64,000 nucleotides of DNA from Nereocystis luetkeana (lineage: Eukaryota > Sar > Phaeophyceae > Laminariales > Laminariaceae). The stretch is taken from positions 4,736,556 through 4,800,555 of the forward strand of contig JARUPZ010000014.1 of NCBI GenBank assembly GCA_031213475.1, given 5' to 3'. The position numbers and the translations under genes were made by a program. A model generated the notes under the pieces. The model saw only the letters and a list, made by a program, of their open reading frames with translations. It was not told the DNA's origin and made no database searches. Below are positions 1-9,688 of the stretch, piece by piece; position 1 is the first letter of the stretch; the number at the start of each line of letters is the position of its first letter.

Positions 1-123
1 CAGGACTGAAACGATCCACGCTCTGCATGGACGAAGATCTGCTCCTTCATCCGGCAATTCCGGCGAGGATCCTCCCCTGCGAAGACCTTCCCCTGCGAAG
101 ATCTTCCCCTGCAAACATCTCTC

Positions 124-1690
124 TAATTCATCTAGTGTTTCTGCTTGCTTTTGGTGTGTCTTGTTTCAACCGAAGAGGCCGTGTTGGTTCTTTTCCGTTT
201 AATTTTCGTGGTTTTCGATTTTATTTAGCTAGTGTTTCTGCTTACTTTTGGTGTGTCGTGTTTCAACCGAAGAGGCCGTGTTGGTTCTTTTCCGTTTAGT
301 TCTCGTGGTTTTCGATTTTATTATTCATCTCGTGTTTCAACCGAAGAGGCCGTGTTGGTTCTTTTCCGTTTAGTTCTCGTGGTTTTCGATTTTATTTATC
401 TCGTGTTTCAACCGAAGAGGCCGTGTTGGTTCTTTTCCGTTTAGTTCTCGTGGTTTTCGATTTTATTTATCTCGTGTTTCAACCGAAGAGGCCGTGTTGG
501 TTCTTTTCCGTTTAAGTTCCCGTGGTTTTCGATTTTATTTATCTCGTGTTTCAACCGAAGAGGCCGTGTTGGTTCTTTTCCGTTTAAATCTCGTGGTTTT
601 CGATTTTATTTATCTCGTGTTTCAACCAAAGAGGCCGTGTTGGTTCTTTTCCGTTTTGTTCTCGTGGTTTTCGATTTTATTTATCCAGTGTTTCAACCGA
701 AGAGGCCGTGTTGGTTCTTTTCCGTTTTGTTCTCGTGGTTTTCGATTTTATTTATCCAGTGTTTCAACCGAAGAGGCCGTGTTGGTTCTTTTCCGTTTTG
801 TTCTCGTGGTTTTCGATTTTATTTATCCAGTGTTTCAACCGAAGAGGCCGTGTTGGTTCTTTTCCGTTTTGTTCTCGTGGTTTTCGATTTTATTTATCCA
901 GTGTTTCAACCGAAGAGGCCGTGTTGGTTCTTTTCCGTTTTGTTCTCGTGGTTTTCGATTTTATTTATCCAGTGTTTCAACCAAAGAGGCCGTGTTGGTT
1001 CTTTTCCGTTTTGTTCTCGTGGTTTTCGATTTTATTTATCCAGTGTTTCAACCGAAGAGGCCGTGTTGGTTCTTTTCCGTTTTGTTCTCGTGGTTTTCGA
1101 TTTTATTTATCCAGTGTTTCAACCGAAGAGGCCGTGTTGGTTCTTTTCCGTTTTGTTCTCGTGGTTTTCGATTTTATTTATCCAGTGTTTCAACCGAAGA
1201 GGCCGTGTTGGTTCTTTTCCGTTTTGTTCTCGTGGTTTTCGATTTTATTTATCCAGTGTTTCAACCGAAGAGGCCGTGTTGGTTCTTTTCCGTTTTGTTC
1301 TCGTGGTTTTCGATTTTATTTATCCAGTGTTTCAACCGAAGAGGCCGTGTTGGTTCTTTTCCGTTTTGTTCTCGTGGTTTTCGATTTTATTTATCCAGTG
1401 TTTCAACCGAAGAGGCCGTGTTGGTTCTTTTCCGTTTTGTTCTCGTGGTTTTCGATTTTATTTATCCAGTGTTTCAACCGAAGAGGCCGTGTTGGTTCTT
1501 TTCCGTTTTGTTCTCGTGGTTTTCGATTTTATTTATCCAGTGTTTCAACCGAAGAGGCCGTGTTGGTTCTTTTCCGTTTTGTTCTCGTGGTTTTCGATTT
1601 TATTTATCCAGTGTTTCAACCGAAGAGGCCGTGTTGGTTCTTTTCCGTTTTGTTCTCGTGGTTTTCGATTGTAGTCTTGCCGTGTAGGCT
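124..1690. repeat. 71-bp tandem satellite, 21 units
   Basis: The core CGAAGAGGCCGTGTTGG recurs 21 times, at 171, 268, 342, 413, 484, 556, 627, 698 and then every 71 bp to 1621. The first two intervals are irregular (97 and 74 bp) and one is 72. The left units carry TTTAG or TTTAA before the CTCGTGG block and ATCTCGTG at the joint. From about 640 onward the units are almost identical, with TTTTG and ATCCAGTG. Two units (627 and 982) share a G-to-A change. A weak extra copy lies near 1700-1750. The unit length is not a multiple of three and the later unit has no forward stop in any frame, so long ORFs appear in all three frames by construction. I see no sign of a real protein. Confidence 0.97.
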
Positions 1691-1755
1691 AGCCTACAGT
1701 TTTAACCGAGGAGGCGGAGTTGCCTTCTCTGTTGTGTTCGATTTTCGTTGAATTG

Positions 1756-2056
1756 TTGAGGACGCAATAGAAGCGATTTATATGCTTAGGCGTTAGGGGA
1801 CACTGCGCTTATTTCATCGCTGAATGAGCGTGGGGGGACTTTAGCCATGGAATAGTGGTCGGGCAACCAAACACGCAGTGAAAAAGCAAGGGTAGGGGTT
1901 TTTCTCGGGGATTTCCCTTTGATGGCCTTTGCGATTTCGGTTTGGTTGTTTATCCCTGAGGCCGTTATTTGTGTTAAAGGGCTTTGCGGCTCTTTAAACT
2001 TGGTTATAGTCACAAGATTGCGATAGCATAATGCTCATTCCGTCATTCGCATTATG
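1756..2056. other. Unassigned sequence left of a possible LTR
   Basis: No recognisable gene. A 75-codon minus-strand ORF (2013-1786) has no family I know. A short hairpin, CATAATGC and GCATTATG, lies at about 2027-2057, just before the purine tract of the possible LTR. Confidence 0.4.
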
Positions 2057-2057
2057 C

Positions 2058-2500
2058 TAGGGGGCATGTTACGGTTCGGTTGACCGTCTCAGGAGTTATG
2101 ATGACATAGAGGCGTTTTCATATTGTAGCTCCGTTCCGGACGGAAGGTTTCATCCCCCTTCCGTCTCACTCAGTTCCCGCGACCATCACCACGGTCACGG
2201 AACAAGCAATCGCTTACCATCTAGCCATCTCCAGTTGGAGCCTCTTCACAGAAGAACCACAAGCTCGCCCTACTCTCCTGGAGACCTAGGAGCGCACCTC
2301 TCGACTCGGTCGGACTCAAGCTCTGCTCTGTCACTGAGGTTGGTCATTGATGTCTCGTCTTTGTGTTCTCCTTTTGGGTTATGCATCTCTGAGTGGCAAC
2401 CTGTGGTCCACAGATGCCACTCCTGCCAACTATTGCAGAACCCTACATGTGTTGCCTTGTGACAATGACTTAAGACCTCAGCCCAGGTAGCCAGCTTTCC
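2058..2500 (+). mobile_element. Possible 3' LTR of an LTR retrotransposon
   Basis: A purine tract (AGGGGG) is followed two bases later by TGTTACGG at 2067. This is the usual arrangement of a polypurine tract and the TG start of a 3' LTR in Copia/Gypsy elements. No matching second LTR, no integrase or protease sequence and no clear CA end were found. The call rests on this junction alone. Confidence 0.25.
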
Positions 2501-2518
2501 GTTTCATATATACTACTC

Positions 2519-2644
2519 TTACGGGGGACCTTAGTAAATAAAACCTACGGCACTCACAAAAACCTACCAGGTATATATTTATCTTCTTTGACTCAAATTA
2601 TTCGGTACTATTTACTACCTGGTACTATGTATGGCCCCCCGTAA
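2519..2644. mobile_element. MITE-A copy 1 (with two inserted CCWGG motifs)
   Basis: The ends are TTACGGGGGACC and GGCCCCCCGTAA, the terminal inverted repeats of a family otherwise 105 bp long. This copy is 126 bp. Most of the excess is a CCAGG-TA insertion at 2565-2573 and a CCTGG-containing insertion at 2616-2624, each at a place where the consensus reads TA. Confidence 0.9.
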
Positions 2645-2782
2645 CAACAGCAGTAGTCGCGGGATTATTATTATCAATGTTACGAGTAGCCAGCCGCAGT
2701 TTTTTTGTCTCCTTTTCGCTTTGAAAAATTACAAATATCACATATTATTGCGTCACAGGGTTTGGTATGTATACGACGTATC

Positions 2783-2875
2783 GCCTTTAGAACCGCAGTC
2801 CCGTTGTGGGGACAAACCACTCAAATTTCAAGTAGTTTGCCCCCAAAACGGGACTGCGGTCCTGAAAGGGTTAAT
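2783..2875. mobile_element. MITE-B copy 1 (piggyBac-like hairpin)
   Basis: The element is nearly one long hairpin. The left arm CCTTTAGAACCGCAGTCCCG is mirrored by CGGGACTGCGGT..GAAAGGG, and the right edge is TTAA. See the copy at 45067 for a complete one. Confidence 0.85.
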
Positions 2876-3954
2876 GTATACCTGGGACAAACAAGTAGCA
2901 GGCCTTTTACATACCAGGTATCCGTTTCGTAGCGCGGAATTTCCCGGAAAAAAGTGCGCCCCCCTGACGAAATGACGAGTATAGACACAGACGGGCATCA
3001 TACTACTACTGTATGTAGGCGGCATGGCTTGCACTTCGGAAACAATCGTGGTCCGCCGTTAATTATTTTCCCCTCTCGATGCGAGCGCGGCGCAAGCCAC
3101 GTTTCTGGCCTTTGTTCTGGCCCGTTTCTGTTGCGCAGGTTGGGGTCAGGGTTGGGGTTATTATAGGAGTTGGGTTGGGTTGACGCCCGTTCCTTTATCC
3201 CACCAGGAAATAAATGCTCACCACACTACGTTGCTGTGGCCCTAAAATACAACCCCCAAAATGCGTGTTACACCTGTTACTGTGCAGGTAATTGTTTTTT
3301 GAGGGAGCTATTCCGTACGAAAATTAAAAACTTACGTCTACTGTTTTCTGATGCACTGCTGTGCAGAGTATATCCGATCAGGTCACTCCCCGTCGGGCGT
3401 ATAATGATGAACATTTTTTATCACACCTGACGTGATACAGGCTTTTTTACTATAACAACTCCCTACGACAACTCGTACTACGGCTGGCTGCTGTATGCAC
3501 TCGGTGAGACTCTGACGGTTAAACCTACGAGATCGATCTTGGTAGGCACGCGGACCACCTACCCAGCCAAGAAGAGGGGGGCTGTGGTCACATTGACCTG
3601 ATCTGGTTATACTGCTGTACGATACAATAAAAAGGTACCGCTCAGCGGTATAGTTTGTCAGATAGATCCAAAGATTCCTGGAGACATGTCAAGCAACGCT
3701 CAAACGCGCGCTGTCAAGGGTGCAGGGCCGAGGGTTCCACACTAAAACCTAGTAGTTTGGTATCATCAGCGAAGGCATGCCAAGGCGAAGTTGCGGTCTG
3801 TCAAGGAAGGGGTGAATGAGCTGTCTCCTGATATATTGGCTCAGATCAGTTCGTATCACGTCGGGCGCAGTACTAGTAGTGAGAAGTTTGGTTCACGAGG
3901 CACGCACATCGTACGTGCATGTATGTATGTACGTAAGTATATGTATTCTCATTT
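2876..3954. other. No gene recognised
   Basis: Short ORFs only. A G-rich stretch at about 3138-3180 (GGTTGGGGTCAGGGTTGGGG) resembles degenerate telomere-like repeats but is too short and irregular to call. TACCAGGTA occurs at 2912. Confidence 0.5.
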
Positions 3955-4202
3955 CTCTTGCCATCCGACAATCAATGTGCAGCATGATCTTCCACATTGA
4001 TCACTCATAACTTTCCCGAAGGAATAAAACCTCGGAAACAAAAGGAAACCCATGCACCCAAGTCAACCTCCCTTCCGTGCCAACTTTCGGTTTGTCTACT
4101 ACTTACTCCATTTTGCTGTCCTTGCTCCTCTTCTTGCTTCTCATTACGTTATATTATCAAAAATCCTAAGCTGCATCCAAGCTCCATCCCCACGCCATCG
4201 GT
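3955..4202 (-). mobile_element. Orphan 3' tail of LINE1
   Basis: On the minus strand this matches the 3' end of the element at 22450-22690. It has the codons for the last ten residues (MAWGWSLDAA and stop), then the same non-coding tail with GGAAAGTTATGAGTGATCAA and the terminal GGATGGCAAG. No other coding part is present, as expected for a 5'-truncated retrotransposed copy. Confidence 0.85.
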
Positions 4203-4274
4203 GTGCATGTATGTGTTGTGTTTTCCGTGCCATTTCTCTGCCATTTCTCGTACTAGTAGTGTGGCTTGTCTCCT

Positions 4275-4361
4275 ACCCTTTAGGGCCGCAGTCCCGTTTC
4301 GGGGACACACTAATTGTAATTTGAGTGCTTTGTCCCCACAATGGGAGTGCGGTGCTAAGAG
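4275..4361. mobile_element. MITE-B copy 2, diverged
   Basis: CCCTTTAGGGCCGCAGTCCC at the left pairs with GGGAGTGCGGTGCTAAGAGG at the right, around a central AATTTGAG block shared with the other copies. Neither TTAA edge is preserved. Confidence 0.75.
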
Positions 4362-4528
4362 GACCACACCACCAGTACCATGCACGAGTATTGTGTACGA
4401 GTCTATTATATACCTGGTATAGCCAGTAATAGAAATAGGTTCAGCTGAAAGGACCTTCAAGGAAATTTAGTACCGGTTCCTGTGGTATACCTGGTATAGT
4501 ACCGGTACGCCTTTCTACGCCTTTCAAG

Positions 4529-4630
4529 CCTTTTAGCACTCACTGCAGTCCCGTTTTTTTGGGGACAAACTACTTGGAATTTGAGTGGTTTTGTCCCCGA
4601 AACGGGGCTGCAGTCGTCCCAAAAGGATTA
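4529..4630. mobile_element. MITE-B copy 3, diverged
   Basis: CCTTTTAGCAC..CTGCAGTCCCG and the inverted CGGGGCTGCAGTCGTCCCAAAAGG flank the shared centre ACAAACTACTTGGAATTTGA. ATTAAAA follows the right end. Confidence 0.75.
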
Positions 4631-4730
4631 AAATCGATCAACTTTAGCTATAGTTATGACGCGGCCATGACCCAACAACTTCGGGAACACAGACAGCCTG
4701 CTTCCAACAATTTTCCCTAGAGGGCGGGCT

Positions 4731-4732
<2 letters not shown>

Positions 4733-4768
<36 letters not shown>

Positions 4769-4790
4769 AGGTATATATATATATGTACGT
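4733..4790. repeat. (TA)n microsatellite split by TACCAGGTA
   Basis: A run of about 16 TA units is interrupted at 4765-4773 by TACCAGGTA and then resumes. Confidence 0.9.
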
Positions 4791-4988
4791 AGGGTGTAAC
4801 TTTCCAAGTTTTTGTTCGAAGGTGGGCCAAGCCGTAAAAAAAAAAAAGTTCGCTGGAGGAAGAGTTGACGGCTAGCCCGACAAAATCCACACGATGTTTT
4901 GGATACACATTAATTAGGTATTATTGTCTGGTACATACCCGGTACGTGATATCCCGTTGTCTATGATCTATAAATAATACTAGACTAT

Positions 4989-5109
4989 TTAGGGGGGGCC
5001 ATATTAAGTAGGACCTACACGGTAAACACAAAACCTACCTGATACATATTTCGCTATTTATTTTTACTAAGTAAGTATTTGGTCCTATATTCACTATGGT
5101 CCCCCGTAA
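4989..5109. mobile_element. MITE-A copy 2, diverged
   Basis: The left end is altered (TTAGGGGGGGCC) and the right end is canonical (GGTCCCCCGTAA). It carries CCTACCTGATACAT at the internal position where the consensus reads CCTATATAT, a degenerate form of the insertion seen in copy 1. Confidence 0.8.
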
Positions 5110-5960
5110 AGAGCAGAGTATCCAAGGTATCAAATATCGGCTGTGAGATCAAGGACTCCGTCGAAATTTTACTCATCATTGCAAGCTGTGTATGATGCTT
5201 CGGTCGCGCGTTACTGCACCTACCTACCTATATACGGGTTTTTCACGACCCCATGCAAGGATTTGTATCCCTGTGCCAGGTGTATGTATGTGTTATTGAG
5301 GGGAACACACAAAATCTGAAGCTAGCTGTGGAACTTAGGCGGAGTGTGTGCACACCACAGTGTGCATCTCTCTATATTATATATATATATGTATGTTTTG
5401 CATGGTCCACAACCATTGATGAATTTCGATATATATATATATTCCACTGCAAAGTTTTAAAGAAGCTCCCATCGATCACAACGAAGAAGCGCGTGAAGTA
5501 CTATATATATAGCAGGTCGGACCGATGTACGTTTGCATGTATGTATGTGCTTCGAAGTATATATGTGTGTATGTTTTGCTCTCGCTCTATGCTGACTCAC
5601 GACGCCGAAGTTACAACTGTTGTGAATGGAAAGACCTACCTCGCGGTAGTGCCGCTGTTCTTATTGAAAATTTCGTTCACGATCCGACACTATCTAAGCA
5701 AGGTGGTACAACAAACAGCGTGAGTGGGGGAGTGTGTCAATGTTGCGTCACTCAATTTGTCGATCGCAAAAAAAAAAGAAAAGAAAAAGTACGACGGAGA
5801 AACGGAAACACCACTATCATTGAGAACACTCAAGGTAAAAGCAAAAACGGCAGGAACGGCACCCGACCCGGGGCAGCACGCACACACACACAGCATCTCT
5901 ATCTATACTACTTTTTGAGGCGACTGCAATAATACTCCACTGCAGCCCTCAGGCGCTCCA
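5110..5960. other. No gene recognised
   Basis: Overlapping ORFs of 60-156 codons contain runs of ATAT and GTATGT and look like chance frames. CA-rich sequence at 5880-6120 leads into the small ORF at 6132. Confidence 0.4.
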
Positions 5961-6131
5961 GATATTATACTATTATTGTTGTGTAGACTATCGAGCACAC
6001 CATCCCCACCCACCAACTCGCTCACCTACTCACCCGCCCACACAACAACACTCACCTGCTGCCCACTCACTTCACCCTCTCCCGTCGACATATCCACCCG
6101 ACCAATATCGCCACACCCTCCCCAGCTAAAA

Positions 6132-6314
6132 ATGCCTCGCACCTCGAAGGCGAACAGCAGAAGTTGGGCGAGAAGACCCTCTTTTTTGTCCTCGTCGGGC
6201 TTCCGGGAAAAGCGGCCCTCTATCACGCCAGGGCCAGGACACGCCGCCACGATAATACCAGCCAAGGAAGGTGAGGACGGTCGGCACGATATTTACAAGA
6301 GGTATAATATGTAG
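6132..6314 (+). CDS. Small ORF of the MPR family (copy X1)
   Basis: A 60-codon ORF beginning MPRTSKANSRSW, followed by SFLSSSGF and KRPS. Three other places share this N-terminal pattern (MPR, then S/T-K, a Trp, SF-F/L-SSG, basic-P-x-T): the minus strand at 37099 and 47430 and the plus strand at 52994. All four have a CA-rich leader. The start was chosen because this Met is the conserved one; the frame itself is open further upstream. The product is small, basic and Ser-rich, with no signal peptide or membrane segment. It may be a first exon rather than a whole gene. I know no family for it. No MNR-type partner segment was found downstream here. Confidence 0.45.
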   Translation: MPRTSKANSRSWARRPSFLSSSGFREKRPSITPGPGHAATIIPAKEGEDGRHDIYKRYNM

Positions 6315-6354
6315 GTACGAGATAGGCATGCATTTGCCTGGTATGATGATGGTG

Positions 6355-6398
<44 letters not shown>
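6355..6398. repeat. (TA)n microsatellite
   Basis: About 21 TA units just downstream of the small ORF at 6132. Confidence 0.95.
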
Positions 6399-6402
<4 letters not shown>

Positions 6403-7203
6403 CCGACCGATGATAATGCCTGCCGTCAGTAACTGCAAGTAAGTTGTGCGTGCACGGTGTCGTCACACTACACTACAGCTGCTTGCTGTAGAAGCAGTCT
6501 TCGTAGCGAAATTGATGTTTTAGTAAGGATTGGAGTCGGGAGTTATTATTTTGTGAAGCTCGATTTTTGTACGCAGCAGAAACAAAGCCCAGTCGGTTGA
6601 CCCAGGTAGGTGGAGGCTGTACGACACCACGCGAGGCATCATAATAATAATATATGTACCCTGGTACATGATTATCATTATCATTGTTATTAATATTACT
6701 ATTAATATTGTTTTATTCGCCACCTGGCAATGTCATAATATATATGGTGCTTGTTCCAACCACACCACCCACACATAAAAGGGGACCCAAAAATCCAAGG
6801 ACTTTACACATAGATGCTACCAATCAGACCTGCATACTTTACAAAACTTACGGTACACCAAGCACCTACCCCCTGATGATTATCTCTGCCGCAATCAAAA
6901 ACGACTCATCCATATTTTCCCAATTCTCTCACCTTATTATGTATGTGCTTACTATATGATACCAGTGTAGGAGAGAGGTACATTGCTATTATTGTTCTTG
7001 AGCAAAAGCTCACTCAGCAGCTCACTTGCGCTGCGTGTAAGCGCGATCGAAGTATCACGCACAGCTTGCAAAGAAAAACGAGTTTTTTTGCGGCCACATC
7101 CTTGATCTCACACGGACCTGTTGTTGTTTCCTATTTTTTACAAGTAACATACTCGCGTCTGCGCGAACCGCGAAAAACAAAATGGCTCAAGACGACTATT
7201 TAC
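6399..7203. other. No gene recognised
   Basis: AT-rich sequence with short chance ORFs and an imperfect ATT/ATA run at 6660-6715. Confidence 0.45.
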
Positions 7204-7206
7204 TTA

Positions 7207-7363
7207 GGGTCGATCTTAAGGAGCGGTTTTCAGTTTTTTTCAGTATTTTCCCCAAAATTTCGGTATTTTCCTATAATATAATAAGAAAACACCAAGAAAT
7301 ACCGAAATTTCGGGAAAATACCGAAAAAAAAAACTAAAACACAGCCCTCGTTAAGATCGACCC
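7207..7363. mobile_element. Harbinger-like MITE with TTA duplication
   Basis: The termini GGGTCGATCTTAA and TTAAGATCGACCC are perfect inverted repeats. TTA lies directly outside both ends (7204-7206 and 7364-7366). A three-base TTA duplication with GGG-starting ends is typical of PIF/Harbinger elements. The interior is a second AU-rich inverted repeat with CGGTATTTTCC and GGAAAATACCG. At 157 bp it cannot encode a transposase. Confidence 0.75.
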
Positions 7364-7455
7364 TTAACCCCTTTAGAACCGCAGTTCCGTTTTGGGGACA
7401 ACCTACTTCATATTTGACTGGATTGTCCCCAAAATGATACTGCAGTTCTAAAAGA
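7364..7455. mobile_element. MITE-B copy 4, abutting the Harbinger-like MITE
   Basis: It starts TTAACCCCTTTAGAACCGCA directly at the end of the preceding element, so the two share the TTA. The right arm is ATGATACTGCAGTTCTAAAAG. The right TTAA edge is lost. Confidence 0.8.
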
Positions 7456-8261
7456 CGACTTCTTCCATAATATGCTCGTCGGTGGCATCACACTAATGTA
7501 CGCATATAAGTAAACGCATGAATACGTCACAGCACATGATCGATTAAATTTCGGCTGTTGGCAGCTTAATAACATACTTTAGCCCCCTTTTTTCGACGAA
7601 ATATAAATAAAGCTTGAACTACTCTGAAAGCAGTGATGACGCATGCCATCGTAGAGAGGTTGGTAGCACGTTTTGGATGAAAACACATTTCTGGTTGACC
7701 GGGCTCCTCCACCCAACATTGTTGGAACAACAAGAGGGTTTTGGAGAAGTTTTCGTGCTACGCTGCTGCCCATCGGGTCGAATCTGAGCTTTTGCCACGA
7801 TCCGTTTTCAGGGGAAGACATGGTACCTTAGAAAGTGTACGTACTGCCTGCACCGTGTAGCATGACTCCTGGCCCGATGTACTATGCTTACTCTTTTCCG
7901 CATACTGTATGGTCCATGCAGCCCAAAATGACCCAAGTAAAGCGCCACGAACCAACGCGCCTTTCATCGCGGTCGGGGGGTTTGTTTCCGAACACGAAAA
8001 CACCGTAAAAAACGGTCTATATTATGCAAAATGCCCATTATTAATAGTCGAGAGATGCATTTTTTTCCCCTGATTTTCCGGACGGGTGGGTGTTTGTTGT
8101 CCCTCCTTTCCCCCCGGCAAACGGGGGAAAGGGGGAAAAATGTGAAAAAAAACCCCCGTCTTTCTGTGGGGTGCTGTGTGCTACGATGAGGAACCAAAAT
8201 CCGAGCGGGCGCGAAGCGCGAGCAAAGAAAAGTTGAAGAACCGCCAACGCAGTGCGCGGCT
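7456..8261. other. No gene recognised
   Basis: Short ORFs on the minus strand only. Purine/pyrimidine-biased stretches lie at 8060-8160 (runs of C and G next to A). Confidence 0.4.
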
Positions 8262-8357
8262 TAGCCCCTTTAGGACTGCAGCCCCGCTTTGGGGACAAAC
8301 CACTCTAGTTCCATGTGGTTTGTCCTCAAACGGGATCGCAGTCTTAAAAAAGAGTCA
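8262..8357. mobile_element. MITE-B copy 5
   Basis: TTAGCCCCTTTAGGACTGCA and the mirrored GGGATCGCAGTCTTAAAAAA flank GACAAACCACTC and TGGTTTGTCC. The edges are degraded TTAA sites. Confidence 0.8.
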
Positions 8358-8366
8358 ATGCAACTA

Positions 8367-8473
8367 TTACGGGGGGCCATAGTTAACAGGACCTGTGGTA
8401 TACAAAAATACTACCATATATTTCACAATTTCTACTACCAATATTTGTTCCTATTAACTATGACCCCCCGTAA
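8367..8473. mobile_element. MITE-A copy 3
   Basis: TTACGGGGGGCCATAGTTAA at the left and CTATGACCCCCCGTAA at the right, with TA directly outside both ends. 107 bp. Confidence 0.93.
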
Positions 8474-8837
8474 TATGAATAGGGGTTTGAACGCTTCAAT
8501 GGGTGTGGTGGTCACGCTCCTCATCCCGACCGTTACTGTAAGGCTTAGTGTGGTTAGGTAATCGGGGAAACCATTTTTATTTGCCGGTACGGAGCCCAAC
8601 ACGCTCATTCATGAGATATTCATAAACAATAATGGCGCCAACTGCAGGGCTTGGTTTGGTTGGTCGTGTCAGTTCGTATCCCACGTGCACCATGAGTACG
8701 CGTTATGGCATTTAGAGAGTTCATCATGGTGTCAAGAATCTGATAAAACACTCTCTTTCCCTGGTTCCCAGGACACTGTGAAGAACTTATGACTAGGCTC
8801 GTACAGCTCCTTACCAAGACCCAAAACCCCGCTGCTC
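8474..8837. other. No gene recognised
   Basis: Short chance ORFs only. Confidence 0.4.
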
Positions 8838-9029
8838 ATAAGGGGCGGGCGTGCTCATTTGTTTATAAGTTGCTTGCCTTATTACGCGGGATCATAGTTA
8901 ATAGGACCAGATATTGTTAGTAAAAATGGTCAAATGTGCAGGTTTTTGTGTATACCATAGGTCCTATTAACTATGGTCCCCCGTAATAGTCATTTGACCA
9001 TTGACCACACGCCCTTTCGAGACGGAGCA
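8838..9029 (+). repeat. Single 81-bp-satellite unit, filled by MITE-A
   Basis: TGCTCATTTGTT..GCTTGCCTTA before 8882 and GTCATTTGACCATTGACCAC after 8988 together rebuild one unit of the tandem array at 25.4-25.6 kb. There GCCTTAGTCACTTGACC is uninterrupted. This unit is the filled form of the same site. Confidence 0.85.
8882..8986. mobile_element. MITE-A copy 4
   Basis: 105 bp, with ends TTACGCGGGATC and GGTCCCCCGTAA and TA on both sides (8880-8881 and 8987-8988). The array at 25.4 kb shows the empty site with a single TA, so TA is a true target duplication. Confidence 0.96.
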
Positions 9030-9583
9030 CCGTTCCTATCCCTGACAGAGACGCCTCCAACATTTGTTCGCTCAATACCATGTTTCCGTATTTTAAATGG
9101 GAACGTTTCGTAAGTCTTGCCCCCTTCCTGTTTCGCCACCTGTGGCCACCATCTGTTAACCTAGGACAGCGATCGTTTTCGACCTGCTATCTATTATGGA
9201 TCAAACTCCTCCGTGTCACATTCGACTATTATTTCCCTCATCTGCTCTTCTAGCACATACATCCCGTCCTTCCTTGCACGTATCACATTCTCCCACTCGC
9301 TGAGTTTATTGCTTAGCCTCACGGGCACACTTTTGCGTCTACTTCCTCTCCCTCCAGGCCATTGGTATACCTGGTAGGAGGTACCGTTTCTTCTGACAAG
9401 TCCAAAATCCCTATACGAAATCGCAGTTTCAGCGTCTTAGCGAAGTCCTTCGGGTCGTGCAAATAATGCTTCATTCCTATCCCTTCTCTCGATCCTCCTT
9501 GTATCTCTAAGTGTATCTCCGATTTCGTATCGTTTCTCACAGCGCTACGAGCAGCCTTCTCCTTCTTTCAATCATTTCTCCAA

Positions 9584-9688
9584 TTACGGGGGACCCTAGT
9601 GAACAGGACCTATGGTATACATAAAAACCTATAATTTTAACCATTTTTACTAACAATATTTGGTCCTGTTAACTATGGCCCCCCGTAA
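9584..9688. mobile_element. MITE-A copy 5, inside LINE3
   Basis: 105 bp, with ends TTACGGGGGACC and GGCCCCCCGTAA. It interrupts the C-terminal part of LINE3. Outside bases are AA and CA, so the TA duplication is not preserved here. Confidence 0.93.

Noticed and set aside
124..1690. CRISPR array
   Set aside because: The repeat units directly abut each other with no unique spacers, and the unit is 71 bp. The window is eukaryotic in character.
494..1751. ORFs of up to 397 codons in all three forward frames
   Set aside because: They are produced by a 71-bp tandem repeat without stops. The same peptide appears frame-shifted in each ORF and there is no start context or non-repeat domain.
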